NCBI GenBank assembly: GCA_015680685.1 | Contig: MNCI01012628.1 | Span: forward strand, 1,754,652 to 1,804,231 | DNA length: 49,580 bases | Reading direction: 5' to 3' | Source: Gnetum montanum | Lineage: Eukaryota; Streptophyta; Gnetopsida; Gnetales; Gnetaceae | In this document: positions 35,774 through 46,474 of the stretch, one piece after another | How positions within the stretch are numbered: the stretch's first letter is position 1 | Layout: each line of letters starts with the position of its first letter | Notes under the pieces: generated by a model | Database searches by the model: none | The model's input: the letters and a program-made list of their open reading frames with translations, nothing else | Told to the model about the DNA's origin: nothing | Position numbers and translations under genes: made by a program

Positions 35774-36604
35774 TGATGGGACATGATATCGCATGGGCTG
35801 CGATATCACGTACACGATATCGCATCTTCCCCTGCGATATCATGTACGCGATATTGCAGTGCACCATCAAATCTATAAATAAGAGGCGGCTCTCCCTTGT
35901 TTCACATCTTAGATTTAGATTGTAGCTAGACTCTAGCAATTTTCTCCCTCTAGAGTTAGAATATTTTCCAGTGTCTGCCTGCAGTGTGGTGAATGTAATT
36001 GTACGACATCCTTTATTCGAGTGTGATGTACTTGGACACGCACATGATGTACAATAAAGATTGAGATTACTTCATCCTTGCAGCATTCACTTTGTTTATT
36101 TATTTAATTAATTTTTATTTAATACTTTCCTAATTAGTCTCTCTTACCCTTAAACTCATGTTAAAATGTAGAATCAGTACGACTTGATTACGAGCATTTA
36201 GGTGTGACTACTTGGTAACCAAGTAGCGTACCTAGGATTTGTGCTTGGTAATCCCAGTGGTAGTCGTGCACGAAGTCCAAGATGTGTACGGATAATCAAG
36301 GAATAGATGCTCATCACACTTAGGCTAGATTAGATTCTTTTACCCTTTCTCTCTTATCTTAGATAATATTACTTTCTATTGCCTTCAGGAGTAGCATTAG
36401 ATTAGAAAACCCATCATACACCTCACTCTGGACTAAACCATACGTGACAAATATAATACTAGCCTAGGTGGGAAGATAGCAAACTGTGACCTAAGCCTAA
36501 CTATCTAGGTGCCACAACTAGTCCGTCTGCGGAGTTCGACCAGATCGTGCGTGAAAATGCTTGTATTCATATGGTTGAGTGTAGGGGTACCTCGCCACTC
36601 ATCA
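35774..36604 (+). repeat. Element C 5' LTR
   Basis: 831 bp starting TGATGGGACATGATATCGC and ending CCACTCATCA. U3 opens with a palindromic array (GATATC words and GTACGCGATATTGCA at 35844-35858), then TATAAATA at 35874-35881. It is nearly the same length as 43607-44434 and as the D LTR (831 bp). Confidence 0.93.
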
Positions 36605-36605
36605 T

Positions 36606-36623
36606 TGGCACCATTGCTTGGGA
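36606..36623 (+). other. Element C primer binding site (tRNA-Asp type)
   Basis: TGGCACCATTGCTTGGGA lies one base after the LTR and matches the plant tRNA-Asp 3' end with a few transitions. Confidence 0.85.
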
Positions 36624-36745
36624 CGGTGCTAGTTATCTAGATTAGTTATATCATACAAGGTCACTATAAAGGACTTAACGATATATCTTTTAGAAAGAAA
36701 TAATTATTAAAAGTCACATATGAATTTACACACAACTTCACAACC

Positions 36746-38725
36746 ATGCCTCTCCTACAAGACTATAATAATGCCACACTTAGTGACGAAGTTCATTGGA
36801 GAACCAACGAACTATATAATGATGAAGATTGGAGTACACAACCTGAAGTGGGGGTTTCTTATAAACATGAACAAAAACAACATCATCACAACGCACGAAA
36901 GGATAACTTACTCAATCACGATGAACTCCCACTGGCTACTACAAGCTTAATGCAAATACAAGAGGCTATTCGAATCTCGCGTAGGCATCGTAAAGAGAGC
37001 CGTCAACCTAGGCTTGATTTAAACAACTTTCCTAAATTTTTAGGAGGCTATGACTTAGATCCACATCAACATTTACAAGCCTTCTACGATGCCTGCACAT
37101 GGAACAACATTGATAACAGGTGGCAAAAACTTAAGCTCTTTCCCATGACACTCGTTGGCCAAGAGAAAGTATGGTATAGATTGTTAAAACCAAATTCAAT
37201 ACGATGTTGGTCAACAATGGTAGAAGTCTTTAATGAAAAATATCAAACCTATGCAAGAGTGTCATCCTTGAGGAAACAAATCCAAGGATGGAAACAAGCA
37301 CAACATGAACCCTTGGACATGGCCTTAGAAAGATATTATGCACTGTTAAATAACTCTCCAGGCCATGGGTTCTCCAAGGAAAGGCTAATGTATCATATCA
37401 TTGATGGGCTACGTAATGAAATAAGAGAGACCTTAGAAATGTATGCCCAAGGTCAACTATATGAACTATGAATCCATCAAGTTCAAGAGCTTATTAAGCG
37501 GGTAGCAAAAGAAGAAGGAGAATTGGCTAGGTGGGAAAGTGTTGAAAAACATCAACGGGACCAAAATCTCAACTTAACAAAGGTCCATGATCTTAAAAAG
37601 GAGAAATCAACCAATCTCAAGGTGGAAACATCATCTTTGCCAACACAACAAACTTTAGAAGAAGTTGAGGCAAAGATCAATAAGATGTTGGAATGGACAT
37701 ATCAAAAGTGTGGAGAATTTATCAACATTATTGGAGATAGAGTTTTGACAACCCAAGAAGTAGGACAAAACATTAGACAATCAAAAAGAAGGGATAAGGA
37801 AAATAGGAGCTCAACTACCAATCATACGTATGAATGCAACATATGCCTGTACGATCACCCCAAGGGCCAATGTCCAATATTGTTACATTTACATGAGCAT
37901 TGGGGAAATACATTACATCCAGAGTTCATACAATGATACTATGTTCGATCATAGTGGCAACAATCTCAGTCATGGGGGAGACCACCACTAGACTGGAGAT
38001 ACCCTTCCTATCATTCGAATCCAAATGCTTATCTTGTTCAATATCTTGTTTCTGCAACTGGGCCAACATACTCTATCTCACCACAATACTATCAACCCAT
38101 GCCTCCAACACAACCACCACCTTGTGTACCCTATGACCCTCCTAACTTTCAACATTCTCATTTTTCCCCTTCTTCTACATTGCCACCAACTATTCCTAAG
38201 GTGTCTACACCACCACAACAACCCATGAACAACACTTGTGCTACTACTACTAACAGCAGTGAAAAGCCTCCTCAACATCAAAAACATCCTTTCTTTAAAC
38301 ACGACCGTAAGAAGGGACAATGTAATTTAGAGGCCAATGCATCCTACAACTTAGCACAAGTTCCACACTGTGGTGTACCCTTACCGTCGAACCCCATGCC
38401 TCATGTAACTTCATGAAGGCCACCAACTCACACTCCAACAACAATCCGGCCCAATGAACACAACCGTAGAGAGCATCATCCCAATCCTTGCATACCATCT
38501 AACGATCAAAAACATTATAGTGGGTCAACTCATTATCTGGGAACTACATTGTACAAATTGCCCCACTATGCTCATTATAATCAAGTGTGTGAAACCCGAT
38601 GGGCTAAATATGACCAAGCCAGAATACTTCCAAAATGCACGATTCCCTGTCGTCAATTATTAATCCTTGCCATCCTCAACCGTTTAGCTATGAGGGATAT
38701 CCCTCATTCTAACAAGCAGTATTAA
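36746..38725 (+). pseudogene. gag: Element C gag with extended C-terminal tail, four nonsense codons
   Basis: A single frame of 660 codons runs from ATG 36746 to TAA 38723-38725, broken only by TGA at 37469, TGA at 37934, a TAG near 37952 and TGA at 38414, with no frameshift. Order: acidic/His-rich N-terminus, gag core (NNFPKFLGGYDLDPHQHLQ, LKLFPMTLVG, VWYRLL, RKQIQGWKQ, YYALLNNSPGHGF), coiled stretch, and zinc knuckle C-x2-C-x3-H-x4-C at about 37834-37872. A Pro/Gln/Tyr/His-rich tail of about 280 codons follows. The tail replaces the join to pol. At its end another frame still spells the last dozen residues of pol, showing where pol was deleted. Confidence 0.88.
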
Positions 38726-40128
38726 TAATCACTTTTCATTTTCTTTAATTTTACAACTTTTTGTTTTCTAGTTTTTCATTTTTCAACTTTTTGTTTTATC
38801 TTTTTATCCTTTTGTGTTTTTGTCTTTTTACGTTTTTGTAAGTAATCTCGTCTATGAATAAAACACTAATGTGGATCACTGGTTTAGGTGTGTTTTATGT
38901 TATCGAGTCTCAAGTGATCAATTATTTGGAACAGTAAGCCCATTACACCCACTCATCCATTCTACAAATAAAGAGGTTTTGTTCGAGGGTACAGTGATAT
39001 TCTTGAAATTCTTAAAAACTTAAAATTAATTTTGTGTTCATTGTACCTAGAATGAAGAAGGATGGACCAAGAGGGAATGATTAGGGTGTGAAATCAAGGG
39101 GACTTGCAGATTCTCTTTGGTGACATCTATGGGGGTTATCATGCAACCTGGTTGTACTAAGATCCTTGTAGATCTAACGAAAAATGGAAGTAAGAGTAAT
39201 CATAAGGGCACTAAAAAATCCAATGCTGTTCTAGGGGGTTCCACTGGAAAGACATGCGTCCATGCCTAAGGGTTAGTGACTTCTCTGGATTAAGCAATCA
39301 AAAAAATAAGAAAAAAGAAAGAAGAGAAAAGAAAAAAGAAAAAGGAAGTGCCAGAAAACAAAAATCACTCCTCCCTTGAATAAAATGCCAAGTGATCGTA
39401 TGCCTTGTTGTTATGGTGCTCTCATAGTTGCTCATCATGGGATGAAACAATGCGATGTCACTGATAAGAGGAATGGACTTGGTCCTAATCTTGGAATGAT
39501 GGGTTAATGACACCTTAATCATGCTTTACATGTAGGATTCACTGTGCCCTGGGTCAGTTACCTCATGTCCCAATCTCTACGATCCCTTTCTATAGTTCAT
39601 CTCATCTCATTGTTCGTGTAATTGTAGCTCATGTCCCATGTAGCATAGAATTTTCATCTCATTCCAGTGATATTTACACGTGTGTGTTTTGTGGAGTTAG
39701 TGTAGATTACATTTAACCCTTCTAGTGCCCACGAACACTTTAAGTGTGGTTACACAAGGGCATAATAGGTTGAAACCTGCTTTGGGGAGGATCCACTTGT
39801 GTAATCTTTTGTAATTCTCACTTATGACATTGCTCACACACACCATTTCTTACCCTCAGCATAATTTTTTAAATGATTTTCTTTCCCTACTATTATCCCT
39901 CTGAATTTTAACATTCCGATGTACCATTACATACCCTTTTTTTACCACCCAAGGTTTTATTGGTAAATCCCCTTTTTTTTACCACCCAAGGTTTTATTGG
40001 TAAATCCACACCGTCATCATTAATTGTGCCTCTGGACATAATGCAATTACCCTAGAACCCTTGATAATAGCCAATGTCCTCAATTTACAACGTTAATTTC
40101 AAGAAAACCCCTTTCAAATTCGGTCTTT
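38726..40128 (+). other. Element C spacer
   Basis: Non-coding stretch collinear with the post-pol spacer of A from about 13520. It holds a near-pure purine run at about 39298-39348 and a 36-bp tandem duplication at 39934-40007. No gene is seen. Confidence 0.65.
39934..40007 (+). repeat. Tandem duplication of about 36 bp
   Basis: Two almost identical units of CCTTTTTTTACCACCCAAGG plus the following 16 bases lie side by side. The other elements have one degenerate copy (ACCAAAGG in A). It probably arose by slippage. Confidence 0.85.
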
Positions 40129-40142
40129 TTGTTGTGCCTCAC

Positions 40143-40243
40143 ATCACTAGGGACGAGATATCACGTACGTGATATCGTGTCCCATGTGATATATCGTACG
40201 CGATGTATCGTACGCGATATTGCATCCCCACCACCTATAAATA
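40143..40243 (+). promoter_or_regulatory. Element C internal LTR-like promoter upstream of ORF3
   Basis: The stretch begins ACTAGGGACGAGATATCACG, similar to the start of the C LTR (GATGGGACATGATATCGC). It contains GATATC and CGTACG words, and 40210-40224 is identical to LTR positions 35844-35858 (GTACGCGATATTGCA). TATAAATA follows at 40236-40243 at LTR-like spacing, about 480 bp before the ORF3 ATG. After TATA the sequence no longer resembles the LTR. A and D lack this block. I infer a U3-derived internal promoter. Confidence 0.6.
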
Positions 40244-40414
40244 GGTCACCCCCCGTAACACTTAGCGTCATTTTGTCATTCACATGGGGGGAGTTTTCAA
40301 AATTTTCTCTTTGCAACTTGCGATTGAGTGACCCTTGCTTTTCTCACTATATCTCACTTGCTGATACTCTGATTTTAATTCTGTTTGAACCTACTTGAAC
40401 CCAGAGTGTTCAAC

Positions 40415-40430
40415 TTAGTCGTGGGGGAGG
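40415..40430 (+). promoter_or_regulatory. Element C internal G-run motif like the polypurine tract
   Basis: TTAGTCGTGGGGGAGG is nearly the same as TCAGTCGTGGGGGTA before the 3' LTR of C (43592-43606). It lies 295 bp before the ORF3 ATG and is conserved in A, B and D. Confidence 0.55.
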
Positions 40431-40699
40431 GACACTTGCTAAAAAGTGCCTAAATTTTTTGAAATTTATCATCGCCCAAAGGAAATCAGCTAGGGTAATT
40501 AACTGTAACACTTAGATTAATTGTTCCTAGAAATCATTTAATTCCTAGGTATACCAGGAAACTAAAGTGGAAACCACCTAAGTCACAGGACTCATTATTA
40601 CAAACTTTCAAGCACTATCACACATGATAACATAAGATCATTAATTAAGGTAAGCAGTAAGGTATAACTTAACTTCAAAAACAACCTTACTAACGCTTG

Positions 40700-40715
40700 G
40701 CTCGTGTGATTGCAG
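40700..40715 (+). other. Putative splice acceptor for ORF3
   Basis: CTCGTGTGATTGCAG ends directly at the ORF3 ATG. B (TTGTGATTATAG), A and D (GTGTTGTGTGTGCAG) have an acceptor-like end at the same place, so selection on splicing is likely. The donor is not located. Confidence 0.5.
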
Positions 40716-43443
40716 ATGATCCTGAAACGTGGACAACATGAGGGTCCTGCTCAAGGTGGAAAGAAACGATCTTAGAGGGGTGGAAGACAAGGTCCTGTTG
40801 GACAGCATGTAGGATAGGAGGAGTAATCATTCAACATTCATCAAGATGAACTTCCTACCGGATGGTCTGGGTAGGCAGAAGGAGGAGCTGCTGCAGTGCC
40901 TGAATCGGGACAACAACTCATGTTGCCCCAAGATTGTGTTCAGGCTATCTATGAGAAGTCCACATTCGCTATAGTGATTATGGAGTTGAACTTTGAATCA
41001 TTCATAGAGTTCTCTCCTAAGGCCATTAGGGATCACCTCAAAGGATCTCCCTTATGGCCTATCCTCTCTAAAAGCGGTGCCTGGTACCTAGGAGAGACGT
41101 ACCAATTTTGGCACAATAGGGAGCAAGGCACCACTGTTAATATTTGTGGTGTGATAGTTGACTTCTCTACGTAGGCCATTTTAGAAGTGTTAAACCTTCT
41201 GAATACAGGGCTCTAGGTTGCTAGGTTATCCACCTGTTTAGACCCCGATGTGTGAAAGGATTGGTTGGAGAAGGCTTATGGTAGAGATAAAGCATTTGGT
41301 GAATCGACGATGGAAGAGAGGGTTTACTTCAAAATTGGAACATATCATCTCTTCCCCACAAAGGGCCTAAAAAGAATATCGACGTATGTGGCTAGAGGAT
41401 GTGCAGTGTTGATGGGAAAGGTTAATGCTGACTTACCCCATCTATATTTGACAGAGATCCTGAGGTGGTTCGAAGAATGAAAGATAGGGAAGATGGTGCT
41501 ACCTTTCCCCTGTCTTATCAGAAAGCTTTGCCAATGTGCTGGTATTCGGGGATACACCAATGACATCCTCCGAAAGGCCTAGACTACTTCATATGTTGAA
41601 TTTCTTAAAGTGCCAGCTCCCAGAAAAAGCACTGGCAAAGAGTTGGGACTCAAACAAGAAGAAGAACATATGGCTGAGCCAACTATAACTTAACTTGTAG
41701 GACCCAGTCAACCTCCAGCCACGGGTCCCAACCAATAACAAGAAGTAGGGCCTAGCACAGGCCAGGATCAGCCGCCACCACCGCAAGACTATAGACCGTC
41801 GATGGGCCATCTTAGGGCCATCGATGAGATAGTCAATTGGGGAAGTCGTGATGACACAAGCCTCTTCCATTCACATAGGAGGAGGGAAAAGTAGATGGTC
41901 ATAACAACTCTCAGGAAATGTGGCATCTTTCCAGGTGCAGTTAGAGACTAGTGAAGGGGCCACTATGGTGGTCATGCAACATCAGAATGTCATGGGAGCT
42001 GCAGAAGTGGTTGTAGAACACATCAAAGAATCCTTCAACGTACCTGTTGTGCCACCGGCAGATCTCTCAGGAGCACGAGATGCTCAAACCTTAGCCAAAA
42101 CCTTAATGACTTCTACGGAACATGAGGATACGCTTGATAGATTGCTTCAAATAGGGTAAGTAATGATGTCTTTATTTGACATCCCTCAAGATGTAACAGC
42201 AATTCAATCAGACCTCATTTCCACAAAGGGGAAGCTGGTCTTAACAGAAGTGAGGGCCAAGCATGCTGAAGCTAAAGTGTAGAAACTACAAGAGTAGCTT
42301 ATAACCTTACAAGTAGCACAATGCCACCCTATGCGATTTGTTCTCGCAAACCAGCTAGAAAATTTTAGAATGGAGCAACTAACAAAGTTAATCGTAGAGA
42401 ATAAAAGGGTGGTGGATGAAAAGGAGAAGGCTGTTTGGGATGCCTCTGCAGCACAAGCACAAACCCATGTGCATCTTAAGGCACTCAAAGCCTTACAAGA
42501 AGAAAACAAGTAGCTGGTTGCGGATAACCTTTGGTTGACCACTGTAGAAAAGCAAAAGAATGTTCTTGATGAACACTTTCATTAATTACGAGAATAATTT
42601 ATCCGGGTCAACAGAGACGTAAGCCATTTAGCCAGAGAAAATTGAACACTCTCAATGGAGGAGGTACATGCCATTTGTCAAAATTTGGTGATTGAGATAA
42701 GCACGTGGCAGAATGAGGCTAAACAACATGAAAAGCTGAAGGAGCACTTCCACAATTAGGTGGGGATGTATAAACAGATCCTTGAAAAGGAGATCCATAT
42801 GGCCAAGGCCCAAATCAACACTATCAGTGCTCAACACACTGATTGGCGGGCCATATTGGACACATATGCTCTTACCCACCAAGCAGAAGTTAAAAACAAG
42901 GACCTGCAAATTCAAGAATTAACAGAGTACATGGAGTTGGCAAATCTAAGATATGCCAATCTTGCCATGTTGACAGCAGGGCACCCAAGGTCAGAGCTCA
43001 AGCAACAGGTAGCAACCACCCACATCAAATACGAAGCAGAATTTGCAGAGCGCAAGAAGCTGGTGAAGAAATTGGATGTTACAAATTCTAAATTTGAGGT
43101 GGTAAAATCCAGCTACCAAGGACAAAAAGATGTCGCAACAGACTTGGCTTGACGGCTAGCAGATTTTCATGAGTATAAAGATAAAGCCAAAGCCTATGAG
43201 GAGGAACGACGGGTGTTCGTAGCTTGGTATGTCAAAGCCAACCAAATGTTTCTACAACTACCCTGTCCGTGGGAAGTGTCGACTCCGTCAAACATTGGAA
43301 CATTAGCATGGACGGCACAAGACCCTCGGACCGAAGAGGAGAAACTCCAGGCCATACTTCAACGTCATCAAGCCTCAAAACCTGGAGCACAAGACAAAGG
43401 GAAGGCACCAATGGAGGAGCCACCACCACTAGGAACTACATGA
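40716..43443 (+). pseudogene. Element C ORF3: accessory protein with globular and coiled-coil halves
   Basis: About 909 codons starting at ATG 40716 and ending TGA at 43441-43443. One frame covers 40716 to about 41900, then one shift leads to a second frame to the end; stops are mainly TAG, TGA and TAA at former Gln/Arg-type codons. The N-terminal part is basic and Gly-rich, followed by a globular part (ELNFESFIEFSPKAI, WYLGETYQFWHNRE, YFKIGTYHLFP, LPFPCLIRKLCQCAGI) and a Pro-rich linker at about 41700-41790. The C-terminal half is rich in Lys/Glu/Gln/Leu with heptad-like spacing, ending EEPPPLGTT. The globular text faintly recalls proteins often annotated as putative plant transposon protein, but I cannot confirm it. 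No signal peptide or membrane segment is evident, so a classic envelope is unlikely. B has a homologue. Confidence 0.75.
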
Positions 43444-43591
43444 GTTCCAAATTTTTGTAGTTGTAGCATATTATGTGTGTTGTGTCTTTATTTTGTTTTC
43501 TCCCCACACTGTAGCATCATCCCCTATTTCCATCTAAGAATCCCATACCTATCCATTGTGTAATCACTGTAACTCGAGGACGAGTTTTTAT

Positions 43592-43606
43592 TCAGTCGTG
43601 GGGGTA
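43592..43606 (+). other. Element C polypurine tract
   Basis: TCAGTCGTGGGGGTA lies directly before the right LTR, after the block GAGGACGAGTTTTTAT. B and D have close equivalents before their 3' LTRs. Confidence 0.8.
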
Positions 43607-44434
43607 TGATGGGATGTGATATTACATGGGCCATGATATCGTGTATGCGATATCGCATCTTCCCTTGCGATATCACGTACACGATATCGTAGTGCACCGC
43701 CAAATCTATAAATAAGAGGCGGTTCTCCCTTGTTTCACACCTTATATTTAGATTGTAGTTAGACTCTAGTAGTTTTCTCCCTCCAGAGTTAGAATATTTT
43801 CCAGTGTTTGCCCGTAGTGTGGTGAATGTAATTGTACAGCATCCTTTATTCGAGTGTGACGTACTTGGACACACACATGACTGACAATAAAGATCGAGAT
43901 TACTTCATCATTGCAGCATTCACTTTGTTTATTTATTTATTTAATTGTTATTTACTACTTTCCTAATTAGTCTCTTTTACCCTTAAACTCATGTTAAAAC
44001 ATGGAATGAGTATGAATTAATTACGAGCATTTAGGTGTGGCTACTTGGTAACCCAGTAGCGTACCTAGGATTTGTGCTTGGTAATCCTAGTGGTAGTTGT
44101 GCATGAAGTCCAAGATGTGTACGAATAATCAAGGTATAGATGCTCATCGCACTTAGGCTAGATTAGATTCTTTTACCCTTTCTCTCTTAGCTTAGATAAT
44201 ATTAATTTCTATTGCCTTCAGGAGTAGCATTAGATTAGAAAACCCATCATACACCTCACTCTGGACTAAACCATACGTGAAAAATATATTACTAGTCTAG
44301 GTGGGAAGACAACGAACTACGACCTAAGGCTAACTATCTAGGTGCCACAACTAGTTCGTCTGAGTTTGACCGAATTGTGTGTGAACATGCTCGTATTCAT
44401 ATGGTTGAGTGTAGGGGTACCTCGCCACTCATCA
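43607..44434 (+). repeat. Element C 3' LTR
   Basis: 828 bp starting TGATGGGATGTGATATTAC and ending CCACTCATCA, pairing with 35774-36604. TATAAATA is at 43707-43714. Confidence 0.93.
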
Positions 44435-44439
44435 GTAGG
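44435..44439 (+). repeat. Target-site duplication of element C, right copy (GTAGG)
   Basis: Repeat of 35769-35773 directly after the right LTR of C. Confidence 0.92.
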
Positions 44440-44521
44440 GTAGCCTCAACCTCTAGTAGCACTAGGATGTGATGAAGGACCATATAAGCCATATGAGCCT
44501 CCACCTTTAGGCATTTTGTAA
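44440..44521 (+). pseudogene. Element B ORF3, last codons
   Basis: After C, the B ORF3 resumes and ends YEPPPLGIL then TAA at 44519-44521, matching the C end EEPPPLGTT. This shared ending shows that the stretches on each side of C belong to one gene. Confidence 0.7.
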
Positions 44522-44710
44522 CACTTCATCATGCCTCCATCCATTCAATAGCTGCCTATTAAATTTTATCTAAGTGCTCACTTTACAATACAACACTTAG
44601 AGTTAGTTAGTTAGTCTATCAATAAAGTTTCGTACTTTTTCAAATTATATTAGAAACTCAATCCAAATTTTGTTCACTCAAGGATGAGTTTTTAGTCAAT
44701 CGTGGGGTTA
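44522..44710 (+). other. Element B 3' leader and polypurine tract
   Basis: Short non-coding stretch ending in AAGGATGAGTTTTTAG and TCAATCGTGGGGTTA (44696-44710) right before the 3' LTR. It is the counterpart of the tract in C. Confidence 0.75.
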
Positions 44711-45283
44711 TGATGAACCATTAATAAAATGACTTCATTGACATATGGCCATCAATGTACTTCATTGACGTATCCTAGGATGCATTGATGCAAGTATGTC
44801 GACGCTAATGTAGGCATTGCCTATGTAAATGCACACACTTCTTACATTTATGATACTAGTTAGTCATAGCCTAGCCAAAACTCTTATAGTTTCTTTCCAT
44901 AGAAGTTATAATATTTTTCCTCTAAGTGCCCATAGCATGGATTCAAGTTATTATATGGCATGTTGTTCGAGTACATCTACACTTGGACAAGTTTACATAA
45001 ACGAAAATAAAATCAAGATTTCTTTTATCCATTGCAGCACTTAAACTAGCATAACTTTACTTTCCAATAGTTTATTTTACATACAATTTACTTTCCTATT
45101 ATTAAGCAGTTAATATAGTTCGTAAGCAACATGAGGTCTACCACTTTGAGCATAATATATTAACACTTAGTAATCCCAACAATGTATGCTTGGTACACCC
45201 AATAGTATACACTTGTTAGCCTAGTGTCATTAATATATATTCAAGAATTGTATAGAAAGTGGGGATGGATACACTATGTTAGG
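44711..45283 (+). repeat. Element B 3' LTR, first 573 bp
   Basis: Starts TGATGAACCATTAATAAAATG and aligns with 18370 to about 18936. It stops at 45283, where the reversed LTR of D begins. The missing part (about 270 bp) should lie beyond D. Confidence 0.87.
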
Positions 45284-46114
45284 TGATGAGTGGCGATATA
45301 CCCCTACATTTAACCATACGAATACGAGCGTAGCACGCACGATCCGGTCGAACTCTGCAAACTAAGTGCCTACACGCCCATGGAACACTTAGGGTTAATT
45401 ATTCGTTGTCTTCCCAGATTGACTTGTAGTTGTCACGGTGTATGGTTAAGTAAGTCCAAGGTATATGATTTTTATAGTTTTTATGTTTTTGTCTCCTATG
45501 CTAACAAGGTGAAGGGTAGAGAAACTAATTACTAACTTTAACTAATGAACTAAGTCTAAATTAACCTAGCATCAGCATCCGTTCCCACTTACCGTACACA
45601 CCCTGAATTGATGCAACCGCGACTACCAAACACTAATCGTTGCTAGGGTCACCACGCGTAACACACGTGCTCGAAGTGGTCGTACTGAGGCACTTAACTA
45701 GGAGAGAAGGGTTGAGAGAGAAAGTAATAAATAACAGATAATAAATAATAGGTAATAAATAATAGTAATAAAATCCTATTCCATGCGCTGCAAGGTTTAT
45801 CTAAGAAGCTCGTCTTTATTGCTGTACACAAACTTTTGTTCAGGTACAATGTTTGCTCGAATAAAGATCCATTCACTTTAGGACTCCTACTACGGGCACA
45901 TGGAAAATATTCTATCTCTGGAGTGATCAATATGCCAGAGTTTCCCTACTATCTAGCCTAGGATGAGGAAACAAGGGAGAGTCACCTCTTATTTATAGAT
46001 ATGATGATGCACTGCGATATCATGTATGCAATATCGCAGGGGAGGATGCGATATTGCGATGGCTGCGATATCATGTATGCGATATCGTGGCTCATGTGAT
46101 ATCGCATCCCATCA
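45284..46114 (-). repeat. Element D 3' LTR (reverse)
   Basis: 831 bp. Reverse-complemented it starts TGATGGGATGCGATATCAC and ends CCACTCATCA, like C. TATTTATA (TATAAATA on -) is at 45990-45997 and GATATC words crowd 46015-46105. Confidence 0.9.
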
Positions 46115-46129
46115 TACCCCCATGACTAA
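46115..46129 (-). other. Element D polypurine tract (reverse)
   Basis: On the - strand TTTAGTCATGGGGGTA-type sequence directly precedes the LTR, following CGAGGACGATTTTTC, as in C. Confidence 0.78.
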
Positions 46130-46299
46130 ATGAAAAATCGTCCTCGAATTCTTTACAATAATATCGGGAAGGTATGGGATTATTGACTCAAAGGAAACTA
46201 ATGGGATGACATGTGAATGGATCATCATTACAAGACACAACAAAACTGGTGTTCAGGACAACAAGGGCGAACACCTTATTACATTGACATCAGGCCTTA

Positions 46300-46474
46300 G
46301 TTGGCAGCTAAGAGAGAAGAGAGAAAGAAGTGTTGCTACTACCAATGCCAAGATTGCACCTTTCGTTGTCCATCGATAAGCGCATCATCGATCTTGCTCC
46401 TTGCATAGCTACTTCAGCGCTGCTCCATTCCAAGCGTTCCTTCTAGATCCCCTTCATTGTTGCATGATTTCCAT
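46300..46474 (-). pseudogene. Element D remnant of the ORF3 start
   Basis: On the - strand GTGTTGTGTGTGCAG leads straight into ATG (46474-46472), as in A. A short frame with stops follows and then the approach to the tract. ORF3 proper is missing. The internal G-run counterpart is at about 46641-46660 in decayed form. Confidence 0.45.

Larger units (their letters stand above)
35774..44434 (+). mobile_element. Element C: gypsy-type element with gag and ORF3 but no pol
   Basis: An 8.7-kb element bounded by LTRs 35774-36604 and 43607-44434 and a perfect GTAGG duplication. It has a tRNA-Asp-type primer site and a polypurine tract. It carries gag (36746-38725) and ORF3 (40716-43443) but no protease, RT, RNase H or integrase. 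Sequence passes from the gag linker straight to the last codons of pol near 38680 and then to the spacer. LTR sequence ties it to D and, more distantly, A, so an intact relative could have moved it in trans. Its frames are the least damaged in the window. Confidence 0.92.
18370..45283 (+). mobile_element. Element B: Ty3/gypsy element with ORF3, split by nested insertions
   Basis: B has a 5' LTR (18370-19211), primer site, gag, protease, RT, RNase H, integrase, spacer, ORF3, polypurine tract and the first 573 bp of its 3' LTR (44711-45283). Removing E and C with one copy of each target duplication leaves about 12.7 kb, plus about 270 bp of LTR displaced beyond D. Its LTR differs from those of A, C and D but its proteins are homologous, so it is a sister family. 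B is heavily decayed, with catalytic residues changed in protease, RT and integrase. Five bases before the LTR read AATAA; the matching copy is outside the window. Confidence 0.88.

Noticed and set aside
35769-36604. GATATC-rich stretches as a CRISPR or satellite array
   Set aside because: The words are irregularly spaced, confined to LTR starts and to the C internal promoter, and no spacer-repeat order exists.
38078-38320. Open frame on the - strand in C
   Set aside because: It is the shadow of the Pro-rich gag tail on the other strand.
42204-42542. Open frame of 112 codons on the - strand
   Set aside because: It is antisense to the coiled-coil half of ORF3, and its Ser/Cys-rich text is a by-product of Glu/Lys/Ala codons.
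40716-43443. ORF3 as a retroviral-type envelope
   Set aside because: It is in the position of an envelope gene, but I see no signal peptide, membrane anchor or cleavage site, and half of it is coiled-coil-like. Called accessory protein of unknown role instead.
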